Source: Puccinellia tenuiflora
Lineage: Eukaryota; Streptophyta; Magnoliopsida; Poales; Poaceae
DNA length: 64,000 nucleotides
Reading direction: 5' to 3'
NCBI GenBank assembly: GCA_012064385.1
Contig: QRDG01000132.1
Span: 384,894 to 448,893, forward strand
Positions 37,871 to 47,486 of this stretch are shown piece by piece. A program made the translations under genes and the position numbers. The notes beneath the pieces are model-generated. The model saw only the letters and a program-made list of their open reading frames with translations. It had not been told where the DNA came from and made no database searches. Positions within the stretch are counted from its first letter, which is position 1. Every line of letters begins with the position of its first letter.

Positions 37871-38122
37871 TAGGCCCTTTTTTTTCTTTTCGAATATTTT
37901 TTAGGGTTTGGGGTTTAGGGGTTTTGGATGGTTTCCATCGTACGGGGATCACGTCGATGCGCCAAAAACGCGTTTTGGTATATATAAAAATTATATTACT
38001 ACATGAAGATCATGTTGATGCATATATATAACACATACAAATTAAGTAGTACATGAAGATCACGTTTTTATAAAGTACTTAATTAGATGGAGATCACTAT
38101 TACATGGAGCTAGGCATTCGGT

Positions 38123-38341
38123 TTAATTTGTATCACTATTACATGAAGGAACTTCGTCGTCTCTTCTTTCTTCAGACTTAAGTCCCTCAGCGGAGTCGTT
38201 CAGAAATTGTGCGTTGAAATCATCTTCTCCACCGGAATCTTCTCCACCAGAATCTTCTCCACCGGCATCTTCTCCACGGGCACTCGCATATATTATTTGT
38301 TGCATCTGGTCTTCATTCTCGTCGTCTCTGCAATGTTTCAA
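38123..38341 (-). pseudogene. C-terminal fragment of a CACTA-encoded acidic protein
   Basis: A 72-codon frame reads MKHCRDDENEDQMQQIIYAS, then three GGEDS/GGEDA repeats, ending at the stop at 38123. It is strongly acidic and lies just inside the left terminus, where the last exon of a CACTA ORF is expected. It is cut upstream by the tandem repeat and LTR element at 38380. Assignment rests mainly on position. Confidence 0.45.
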
Positions 38342-38351
38342 AAAAAATTAC

Positions 38352-38379
38352 AACCCAAATTTGGGTCAGCATTGGGTCC
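38352..38379. repeat. Left piece of a tandem repeat split by an LTR-element insertion
   Basis: cccaaatttgggtcagcattgggtcc continues perfectly at 42391 (tttaaaattccagccc). The same unit (cccaa/caatttgggccagcattgggt...) recurs three more times at about 42428-42552. Confidence 0.85.
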
Positions 38380-39454
38380 TGTCGTGGGGTTGTCACGGCA
38401 AGTTCTTCCTCACGGAAGATGAGTTCTGGGGCCATTGATGACTGAAGTACGCTGGAACGGTTAATCTCGCCAAGGAACAAGGATTTACCCAGGTTCGGCC
38501 CCTCTGATTCGAGGTAAAGACCTACTTCCTGCTTCTCTATTATTGCTCTTGATATGTCTCGATTACAAGGACCCGGCTCCCACAACTTAGGAGCCGGCGA
38601 CTTCTCTCTGGTGGCTAGGGTTTCTCTACTGGTTGAAGCTTATCGATCTAAGGTCCAGGACCCCGCTTATAAAGGCTGCCGGGTCCCTGGACTTACACTT
38701 TACACCGAGTCATACTAGAACACGAAGTCCTACTCTACGTCTTGGTCTTCCAAGTTTAGACTCCGGGTTGTACTTGGACTCCTTCCGGACGGGTCCTTTC
38801 TTCATCATGGGCCTTGGCCGGCTTGTCTCCAGCCCAGCCCATGCGACTTGATACGTGACTCGGCTTTGGCCTTCTTGGTCTTGGCGGGTCTACTTTCCGG
38901 GTCCATGGGCCTACCTGTAAAGTATCCCCCATCAGTAGCCCCCGAATTTATCTTGGGCACAGCTTGGCGGCTTCCTCTGACTTGCTGGTTCGACTCTCTG
39001 GGTCGACTCCTTCCACTTGAGCCAATGGCTCCAAAGTCGCCTGCTGCTAGCTCCAAGATGAATTCCTGCATAAAAACATATTACATATATGAAATGAGTC
39101 CGTCCTGTCCTTTCGCACAAGTCCACCGCTCTAGCTCTTTATAGCACTTGGCCGAGTCTGTGGCTATTCCTGTGCACTACTCTGTCAATTTTCAACTCTT
39201 TAAGTCATGGGACTCGGCTTCCTGGAACAAGCCGGCTATTCTTCCCTCTCTGTAACCTTATCTTTTGACTATCGAATCGTTATCCACGATTTTACCGTGG
39301 GCCACCACTGTAAACCTCTAGGGTTTTTACCCTATCATAAATACCAAAAGGTGAGAACCGAATCGTCACCAAGCCTTTCATTCCCCAAACTTTCCATCTC
39401 TCCTGCACTCGTTCCTTTCCCGCGCAGCGCTCCCTCTTGCCCCGCACGTACGCC

Positions 39455-40165
39455 ATGGCCCCCAAGCGCCCCACCAAGGGCACCTCCAAGGCCAAGGCCG
39501 CTTCTGGCAGCAGGATCGTTGACATTGCCGCCGAGGCCGCCGCCGCCGCCACTCCTTCTTCAAAGAGATCTATCTCCGCCGATTGGGGCGGTTCAACCAT
39601 CACGGCGGAGCAGCTGAAATCGCATCGCCTTGCGGGCCTTCTTCCATCAAGTGTCAAGGCACGAGCTCCTGGGGATGAATCGGTGCCTTCTCCGGCGAAG
39701 GGCGAGGTCGTCATCTTTGCGGAGCATCTTTTCCGCGGCTTCACGCCCCCCGGTAACTTGTTCTTCCGCCAGCTCCTCGAATTCTACAAGCTGCGCATTC
39801 ATGACCTCGCCCCAAACTCTGTCCTTACCCTCTCCAACTTTGTTGTTCTCTGCGAGGATTACCTCCAAATCAAACCTGACTTAGATCTATGGCTTGAGTT
39901 GTTCTATTGCAACCCCCAACCTGAAACCTCCGGTGGACCCCTCTTACAATGCGGCGCTGTAGCTCTCCAGCGTCGCCTAAATTCTGTCTTCCCCAAACCA
40001 GTTTTTCCAAATCGCATCAAGGACTGGCAAAAGTCCTTCTTTTATTGCAAGGACACCTCTCCTGAGGATGAACCTAAACTCCCTCAATTCTCTGAGAGCC
40101 GACTGGAGGTGACTCCTGCTATGAAAGCCAGGTGCTCAGAGGCCGCCCGGCCCAAAGTCGAGTCA
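39455..40165 (+). pseudogene. Gypsy-associated 'Transposase_28'-like protein, 3' truncated
   Basis: The ATG at 39455 (MAPKRPTKGTSKAK) opens a frame of about 235 codons. The first ~60 residues are Ala/Lys/Ser-rich. Then comes the family core: GEVVIFAEHLFRGFTPPGNL, FFRQLLEFYKL and HDLAPNSVLTLSNFVVLCEDY, followed by a C-terminal WQKSFFYCKDTSPEDEPKLP. This matches my memory of PF04195 (putative gypsy-type transposon domain), which normally sits in a protein several hundred residues longer. At 40166 the sequence switches abruptly to a PBS-like TTGGCGCCC. The frame runs on by chance to 40516, but the domain ends at the junction. The function of this domain is not established. Confidence 0.7.
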
Positions 40166-41326
40166 TTGGCGCCCACCGTGGGGCTAAGTGCGCGTGGATT
40201 CACAACTCGATGGGTCCAATCTTCATCACCGACGACGACGAGTTTATCACCGGGTCGGTCAAGCGACTCGGACGCATCAAGATCTTCATCAACGCAGACG
40301 CAGGGACTCAACATCAGCACTGTCCTTGCGCCTAAATCTGCTGGACGGAAGATTATCCGACAGCATGGAATACATCGGCGTCTTATACATCATGGCCTGC
40401 CGTGCTGGCAGGGATTCCGCCGCCAGTCGAGTTACTACATCATCTTCGCTTTCGTGCGGGCGTACGAGTACAAGTCCGACAGGGCTTTGGGTTTCAAAGC
40501 CGACCGATTCTGCTGATGGATCAAATCCAGAGAGAGGAAAGAGAAAAACAGCTCACGTAAGGGAAAGAGCATCTGTCTTACCCGCACGAGGATCGAGGCA
40601 AGGAATTAAAAAAGGAAAGAAAAAAAAAAGACAGCCGGATAATGCTACTACTAGTAGTACTCGTACAAGTCAAAGAAAAAAAAATCAATCAGGAGGCTAG
40701 CTTTGCTATTACATGGACATTACGTGAAGGAAAAAAGGAAGTAGCCCAGGCTGGCTAGTGCAAGCGTGCGCCGGCCGACCATCTCCGACTTCCGCCAGGA
40801 CAACTCGGCTATGCCGACTTCCACCAAGGCAACCGGCGGTCCGCGGCTTCCGAGCGTCATCAGCTACGGAAAATAAACAGCTAAGTCATCTTTTTATTTA
40901 AATTTCATATTTTTATTTTTCAGTCAATTAAATAAATCCGCTACCTTTGAGTTAATCTCGGGGGCTATTAATTCTTCTGAGTTATGGTTGCCAAAGAGGA
41001 CAAGCTGCCAGATGCGCGGTCCAAACATAGGTATCCTGGCTCAGGAGATGGACGTTCGTTTCTTTGCTAAGTCAGATGCGAAACGCAATAGACCAAGTAG
41101 TGCGTATGAACAAAGCCAGATCGACTCTGAAGCACAGAGGCCTTTGTCGACAGAGCAAATCATATTGCATGAAAAAAGTCGCCGCGAAAGCCTACTTAGA
41201 CAAGTCGGACGATTAATAACTTGAACACAAATAAATCAAATCGTTGTAATATTTGTTTAATTCTTTTCATACATCGTGAATAGTATAATGCATACATATA
41301 TTTTATTTCAGGTACCTCAAAAAGGG

Positions 41327-41460
41327 AGTCCCGAGTTGCTGCAGGCAAACAACCCGGCACTCGGGGGCTAGACCGTTCAAAAGCTCAAGAAAGTGAGTTA
41401 TACATCAAGGAGTCCCGAGTCGTCGCAGGCAAACGACCCGGCACTCGGGGGCTACATATA
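41327..41460. repeat. Direct repeat ending in cactcgggggctac near the 3' LTR
   Basis: ggagtcccgag...gcaggcaaac-acccggcactcgggggcta occurs at about 41329 and again at about 41409. A third 'ctcgggggcta' at about 41940 immediately precedes the LTR. Confidence 0.75.
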
Positions 41461-41559
41461 TATATGTGTATAAACAAGCCGGCAGGAGAAGTCGGCAACA
41501 TCTACACACAACTCGTCATCAAGACTCGGAGAAAAATTCCGACTCGCTTCAAAACAAGT

Positions 41560-41795
41560 CGACCGGAGAAGTCGGCATCGACGACTCGACCGGAGAAGTC
41601 GGCATCGACGACTCGACCGGAGAAGTCGGCAGAAGAAGCAGGCATTGACAAGTCGGCAAGAGAAGCCGGCATAGACAAGTCGGCAAGACAAGTCGGCAGG
41701 AGGAGCCGACATCGACAACCCGGCAACATCTACATCGACAACCCGGCAACATCTACATCGACAACTCGGCAAAGTCTACATCGACAACTCGGCAA
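41560..41795. repeat. 27-bp-class minisatellite (gactcgaccggagaagtcggcatc)
   Basis: Three near-identical 27-base units at about 41562-41635 are followed by degenerate ones ('acaagtcggcaagagaagccggcat', 'acaacccggcaacatctacatcg'). Confidence 0.8.
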
Positions 41796-41951
41796 ATGCC
41801 AAAGCCGGGTGCCGCGACATCATCGACATCTACAACTCAGCAAAGCACAACAAGCCGGCAAAGAACCCGGCACGGACTCTGTGTCCCATTTCTTCAACAA
41901 ATCAAGACCTTCCGCATGACTCTACAAGTCACCCGAAAGCTCGGGGGCTAC

Positions 41952-42385
41952 TGTCGTGGATATGGGACACCGGTACCCGTAAGGAGTACTAACGAGGCCC
42001 ATCAGGAGGAAGCCCAGCAGGCCGACTCCAATCGGAGTAGGACAAGGATTCACTTTCCCACTCATAATAGATTAGCCGAGTCCTAAGAGGACTCTACCTG
42101 TAAGCCGGCCTCCTCCACCTTTATAAGGAGGGGCAAGGCGCACCAAGAGGCAAGGCCTAGACAGACCCAACACAACCAATAGAGGAGCCGCCTCATCGGC
42201 GACTTCCACCATGAGAGGAATACAACCTAGCCACAAACAGCACGTAGGGATATTACCGGATGATGTTTCCCGGGTCCCGAAGCTGTATAAATCCTTTCTC
42301 CTGTGTCGTTCATCTACTAACCCACATCGACGATGCCCGCGCGTACATAGTCCCGTATCCTCACCGTTGATCTAATCCATCGACA
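41952..42385 (+). repeat. 3' LTR (434 bp) of the 38380-42385 element
   Basis: It starts TGTCGTGGATATGGG and ends CATCGACA. A CTTTATAAGGAGG TATA-like box is at about 42119. It is preceded by a polypurine-like tract. Confidence 0.75.
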
Positions 42386-42552
42386 GGTCCTTTAAAATTC
42401 CAGCCCTGCGTCCTACGTACCTGCCAGCCCCAATTTGGGCCAGCATTGGGTCCTACCAGCCAGCCCAAATTTGGGCCAACATTAGGTACTTTAAAATTCC
42501 AGCCCCACGTCCTACGTACCTGCCAGCCCCAATTTGGGCCAGCATTGGGTCG
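42386..42552. repeat. Right part of the split tandem repeat
   Basis: Units contain tttaaaattccagcccygcgtcctacgtacctgccagc and ccaatttgggccagcattgggt, in two alternating forms. On the minus strand they keep one frame open with a repeated peptide (GPNWGWQVRRT, GWNFK). Confidence 0.8.
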
Positions 42553-42790
42553 ACGAGCCGCGTCCACCCCCGGCCCACCTGCCAGCGACCCGCCGCCCCA
42601 CCGCTCGTCTTCCCCACATGGCCACGTCCGCGTGTGACTGCCTAACTGGCCACGTGCGTGGTCACACCGCCCCCAACCACCCTCGTCTTCCCCACCACCG
42701 TAGTCAATGCTGGACCTGGCCTGGTCCTTTAAAATTGACCCCGGCCGTGCGGATAGCGACCTCAGTCCACACCGCCGCCCCCACCCCTAT

Positions 42791-42820
42791 CTAGCCCTAG
42801 CCCTAGCCCTAGCCCTAGCC
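42791..42820. repeat. (CTAGCC)5 hexamer run
   Basis: Five units of ctagcc lie just upstream of the pseudogene start. It resembles, but is not, the TTTAGGG telomere repeat. Confidence 0.85.
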
Positions 42821-42848
42821 GGTGCACAGCGACCCCCTCGCCGGAGCC

Positions 42849-43781
42849 ATGTCGCGCTGGTTCAAGACGCCCAAGAACCAGCACGAGGCCAGCGGCTCCT
42901 CCGGCCGGCGCGCCTCCCTTCCTCCTCCTCCGCCACCGCCGGCGGCGTTCGGCATTGCGCTGGACGGTGTGCGGGCTGTCGGGGGAGCAACACCGACGCG
43001 CTGTGCCGGTGCAGCGAACCCGGCGCCGAAGAACAAGAAGAAGCGGATGCGGCGCTACGTGCGCGTGGAGGAGTGCTAATGGCATTGGAACAATGCCACC
43101 CCCGTGGACTGGCCCAACGTCCACCTTCCAGACGACTGGCACCTGAATCCGCAGCGGATTCTGGTGCCGCCGATTCCGGCTAGTGGTTGGGCCAGGGTGG
43201 TGGAGATCGTGCGCTGTCGTCGTCTCCTCCCACCAGACCTCTACAACGAACCCGCCTACGTGCCGGAGTCCCCCCACTGGGACCAGTGGTTCGCGGACGA
43301 GCACGACGACCGCCGCCGCGCTTATTTCGCGTCGGCCCCAGCACCGCTGCAGGAGCCCACGGCGTACCCCGCACCGCCGCCCGGCCACGAGCAGGAGCTG
43401 TGGTTTGAGGAGGAGGTCGACGACGACGAGCAGGACCCGGAGATGCAGGCCGCCTACGAGGCGTCCCGGCGCTCCCTCGTCGAGGACGAGATCAAGCGCT
43501 GGGAGGCAGTGCTGGCCGCGGCCCAGCCGCCGCCGGCGCCTCCACTGTCATGGTGGCAGCACCTGTCCCAGGAGCAGGAGGCCGAGGAGCTGGAGTTGGA
43601 GCCAGTTCCTCCACTGCCCAGAGGCCTCCTTGGCAGTTCCTGGTGCTGGACTGGCGGCATTTGGTCGCCGCTGCCGCCGCAGCAGGTGCCGGAGGAGCAG
43701 CACCTTCCGCCGGAGGAGCAGCCGCCGCCGGCCCATCTGTGGGTCGCGCCGGGCTACGTCGTCCTCTCCGACGACGACTAG
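42849..43781 (+). pseudogene. Host-like grass gene carried in the CACTA element, one in-frame stop
   Basis: The ATG at 42849 (MSRWFKTPKNQHEAS) starts a frame that stays in register for 311 codons to the TAG at 43779-43781, apart from a single TAA at 43077-43079 (RRYRVEEC-type end; before the stop, VRVEEC, after it, WHWNNATPVDWP). After the stop come a conserved-looking LPDDWHLNPQRILVPPIPAS block, LLPPDLYNEPAYVPESPHWD, then acidic and Pro-rich stretches ending VVLSDDD. I recall a multi-copy Triticeae family of unknown function with this MSRW(H/F)KTPKN start and WHLNP core. It is opposite in strand to the CACTA transposase and sits where transposase exons should continue, so it was probably captured or inserted there. 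Either half could still be translated. Confidence 0.65.
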
Positions 43782-44233
43782 GCTTCCGGCGCCGCCGTCG
43801 TGTCCTCCCACCGCCGTGCCCCTTAGATGTAATGGCCTATAGGCCTCCTAAAATGTAATGGCCTTTAGGCCTTTTATATTATATATATATTATTAATAAT
43901 GTCCCTGTCCCGTAAATGTAATGTCCCCGCCGCACAGCCGGTGCCGGCGCCCACCGTGGTTCCATCGCCGCCGCCGCACAGCGAGAGAGGAGGGCGGGGA
44001 GAGAGGAGATAAAGACCGTACCTTGGGCGCGGGGATGGCGGCGTGGGCGTGGGTGCTCGGGGACGGCCACACAGTCATTGACGGCGGCGAGCAGCATAGA
44101 GCGGCAGCTGACTTTGGGACGAAAAAGCGGGCCGATTCACGGCCGCCCAACTCGTGAAACTCGACGGCGAGGAAGAGGGCGGCCGCGGTGACCGGAGCAT
44201 GGCACGGCAGCCTGGCGGCGGCGCTGGCTCGGG
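43782..44233. other. 3' flank of the captured gene, AT microsatellite, junction to CACTA sequence
   Basis: gtaatggccta/ttaggcc repeats and a (TA)n run at about 43879-43895 are followed by GC-rich DNA. The junction with CACTA transposase sequence is close to 44234. Confidence 0.5.
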
Positions 44234-44464
44234 CTCCTGTTTGTGCTCATCCCACACACGTACACCTTTTTCGCCCCACAACTGTAAAAGTTCTTCAACT
44301 AATGGCCTTAGGTACACATCAATGTCGTTGCCGGGTTGCTTCGGGCCTTGGATCAGCACTGGCATCATAATGAACTTCCGCTTCATGCACAACCAAGGAG
44401 GAAGGTTATAGATACATAGAGTTACAGGCCAGGTGCTATGACTGCAGCTCTGTTTCTCAAACAT
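44234..44464 (-). pseudogene. CACTA transposase fragment (TNP2/Transposase_21 domain)
   Basis: 77 codons read MFEKQSCSHSTWPV, CIYNLPPWLCMKRKFIMMP, LIQGPKQPGNDIDVYLRPLV and WGEKGVRVWDEHKQE. This is the hallmark TNPD/TNP2 segment (PF02992). It ends abruptly at 44234 where captured GC-rich sequence begins, and upstream (rightwards) the homology stops at about 44464. About 190 residues that should lie between this and the N-terminal piece at 52431 are missing, which implies a deletion. Confidence 0.88.
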
Positions 44465-45934
44465 GACAAGTAAATCATGAATATTATTCTGTAACCTGAC
44501 AAAATACTATATTCTTGAATCCTACTTCTTTCAGAAAAGCTAAACCGAAATTCAATGATCACCATCATTAATTCCTTCATGTGTCAAGTTTTAACCAACA
44601 GAGCACTTTGCATATGTGCCACTTGATACATAAACAGGCAAGGTTTTAGTTTCTCAATTTATTTCAGCAAATCTTTTATCCATGAAACCTTTTCACGATA
44701 AAACCACTAAAATATTTAGCACGACCAACAAATTGATTTGCCCCTTTTAGTCTCATATTGTGGAATCTTATTCATAGTCACACATATGAATATACTACAA
44801 CATTATTTGCAATAGGCTCTAATTATCTCATAATCATTGAAACCTCCTTTTCTCATAACTCATATGAAAACTATATGCGAATCATACATAGACCCTTATT
44901 TCTAAACGGAGTGTTTATCAAATAAATATAAATGCTATTATCAAACCCCGAAGTAAAACCCTTCTTTGAGACCACACAATATCAAATAGTGTGTGATTAC
45001 AATATCTTAGGACATATCAAACGCCTTTGAAATATTATAAACATTGTAATTTGTGATAACACTTCTCACAAGTCCACATACTAACATATAACTCAAATAT
45101 TTTGTCTCTTTTGATCAAATCAAAAAGACTCAACTTTCTTGTTAACTTAATATCCTAAACTCCAGAATTTATTTGATCTCATCAAATATCATAACTTGAT
45201 CAAATACATCTATTTACTCATATCATTTATGATGGAGCGCACAAAATAATGACATCTAACATTTGCTGAAAATACAACCAACACTTATGTTTATTTTCGG
45301 CAACTCATGACACACTTCCAAAGGGTGGCATTTTTATTCACACTACTTCAAAATAAGGCGCATGTGTTAAACATCAAAATGTTCTTCACAATACTTTAGC
45401 ATGAATAATATGTCATTATTAAGTTTTAGATATCTTTTAGTATGTTTCTTATTTATAAATGTTCAACCAATTTATCATCTAGATTATAATAAGAATAATA
45501 CACTTATAATCGAAACTTGTGATTTCCAAAAAGAATTACTCATGAAAATAGAACAACCATTGTCTTTAACATGAATAACCGTCTCACATAAGCAAGACAC
45601 ACTAATCAAAATCACACTTAGTTCGATTACAAAACTTATTCAAATCCTCTAATCAAAACGATAAATGTAGAGACAGATCGTTGCCAGCATCAACTCCTTG
45701 ATTGCCACCATTCCGCAACGTCTTCCCATATCCTTTATGCAAATCTCAAGCAGCAGGTTCTGTTTTCATAAAACAGAATGAGTATCAAATACTTATCGAA
45801 ACCGCCACAATTGCAATTTGGACTTAAACACTTATGACTTGTATATCACTATATACTTTCTGCATTGTCAACTTCTCTTGATATGGGTTCCACTTTGACA
45901 TGACGCAGCCGAGACACAAATTCATAGAAAGTGA
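44465..45934. other. AT-rich DNA of unknown origin inside the CACTA element
   Basis: No frame, TIR or LTR end was found in this 1.47-kb stretch. It may be the decayed pol-side part of the Copia element whose gag lies to the right. Confidence 0.4.
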
Positions 45935-46488
45935 TCAAATCCCTTCCCATGACATAGTCTCCGACATAATTCTTGAAGCTGGGGGGAAAGCGAGCGCATC
46001 ACCCCATCTATCGCGAAAATCTTCATTCATCTCGTGGTTCCAAACATCCGCCAGAGTATAATACATCTTATGGATTTTCCTCACGTGTTGTTCCAAGCAA
46101 GTGTTTTCTTCCATCTTGAGTGAAAGAAACTTAGTCAGACATTCGAACCTTGCAATTCTAACTTGTGCTAAAAACCTATTTTTCCGCTCATCAACAATCT
46201 CCATTGCAGTCAAGTTCTTGAATTGTCTACTTAGGTCAGAATTCATGAAGGTGCACATCATCCGCTCGACTTTAAAGTAGGTGGTCTTTTGTTCAAAAAC
46301 CACTCCATGTACTCTTCATAGCTTGTAGAAATATTTGGGCATTCTTCTAATAGTTCATCTAACACGTAGAGCTCAGCATTGGTGTGTAGGACTTCTCTCA
46401 GACGCAGGTACCACTCAAAAAAAATTGACCCATCGAGACGCAGTTCTTTAGCAACGAACAGACTACCGTAGTCGACCATGATATACAA
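45935..46488 (-). pseudogene. Degenerate Copia retrotransposon gag (UBN2-like)
   Basis: Two overlapping frames together give a gag-like protein. MVDYGSLFVAKELRLDGS is followed by FFEWYLRLREVLHTNAELYVL (residues of the 46488-46258 frame). A frameshift at about 46260-46303 leads into FKNLTAMEIVDERKN, RFECLTKFLSLKMEENTCLE and HVRKIHKMYYTLADVW. Past 45935 the sense continues in another frame (GRDLITFYEFVSRLRHVKV) to about 45845. The 'W..LR.VL....LYVL' core is what Copia gags of BARE/Angela type show. It is broken by at least two frameshifts and non-functional. It probably belongs with the minus-strand Copia LTR at 51278-52425. Confidence 0.6.
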
Positions 46489-46499
46489 GGATTCAGCTC

Positions 46500-47475
46500 A
46501 TAACGGTTGCATTTTTGGGGTCCCATATAAGTGGGGCTTCTTCCCCATTGACCCCCAACTCTTATAGCAAGTTTTGCCCTCCATTCTTGACCTCCAAAAG
46601 CTTGCTATCTCTCAATCCCTCCAATGATTCTTGCTTCCACTTGAGGGAAAATAGAGAGGAGATCTAGATCTACAACTCCACCAAACAGATCTTGGGATTC
46701 ATTAGTTGTTTTCCTTGTTCTTCCTCCCATCTCCCTCCATAGCATTAGTTGCTTTGGTGGGATTTGAGAGAGAAGGACTTGACCACCTTGTGTGTTCTTG
46801 CCATTGCATTAGGTGCATCGGTTTGGGTTCTCCACGGAGATACGTGGAAGTGAAGTTTGTGAGCTTGTTACTCTTGGGTGCTTGGCACCGGAGAGATTGT
46901 TACTCTTGGGTGCTTGGCACCGGAGAGCTTGATAGTGCTTGGAGCTTCCACCTTGTTGCAAGAAGCTTCGTTGAGAGCCTCCAATTAAGTTGTGGAGATT
47001 GCCTCAACCTCGTGTACGGGTTTGGTCAACGCCCTCAAGACGACCTCATAGTGGATGAGCAAATCCCCCATCGGGTATTCCCCACGGGAGGAGCTCACGG
47101 AGAATAGGGTGAGCACGGACGTGCTTGTAGGAGGGCCAAGGAGCCTCCACACCTCTCCAACGTAGACGTACTTTCATTGGGAAGGAACTACGGGAATCAA
47201 ACCTCTGTCTCCACTTGTGTCGGTTATCTCTATAACCAAACCCCTTTACTTATGCATTTACCTTGTGATAGCCATCGAGCTTGAAGTACTATATCTTGCT
47301 ATCCTTGTTGTTAACTTGCCTAGCATAAGTTGTTGGTGCACATAGGTGAACCTAGTGTATTAGGTTTTGTGCTTGATAAATTAAACGCTAGTTTTATTCC
47401 GCATTTATCAAGCCTTAAACATAAAAGTTTTAAATCACCTATTCACCCCCCTCTAGGCGACATCTCGTTCTTTCA
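46500..47475 (+). mobile_element. 5'-truncated LTR, same family as the solo LTR at 19272
   Basis: It shares with 20388-21044 the TATA region (ccatataagtggg / cctatataagg), gagaggagatctagatctac, ttgctttggt, the cataagttgttggtgcac block and the end ctattcaccccc...ctaggcgacatctcgttctttca. It ends CTTTCA at 47475. The first ~1.1 kb of the LTR is absent and the left junction near 46500 is approximate. Confidence 0.75.
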
Positions 47476-47486
47476 GCTGCCTAGTG

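Larger units (their letters stand above)
38380..42385 (+). mobile_element. LTR-type element with unlike ends, ~4.0 kb, TSD GGTCC
   Basis: It begins TGTCGTGGGG and ends ATCCATCGACA (TGTCG/CGACA). GGTCC flanks both sides (38375-38379 and 42386-42390), and removing the element restores a tandem repeat. A primer-site-like TTGGCGCCCACCGTGGGGC is at 40166, and a polypurine-like ctcgggggcta sits just before a second TGTCGTGG at 41952. The right LTR is therefore 41952-42385 (434 bp). The left block, 38380-40165 (1786 bp), matches it only in the first 8 bases and contains a Transposase_28-like ORF. Confidence 0.75.

Noticed and set aside
40166..40516. Continuation of the Transposase_28 frame past the PBS-like site
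   Set aside because: The frame stays open by chance. The domain ends at the junction and the sequence beyond is retroelement leader/gag-like.
42791..42820. Possible interstitial telomere repeat
   Set aside because: The unit is CTAGCC, not CCCTAAA, and only five copies are present. A simple hexamer repeat fits better.
43183..43858. Frames overlapping the captured gene in other registers
   Set aside because: Shadows of the 42849-43781 frame, Arg/Ser-rich and without motifs.
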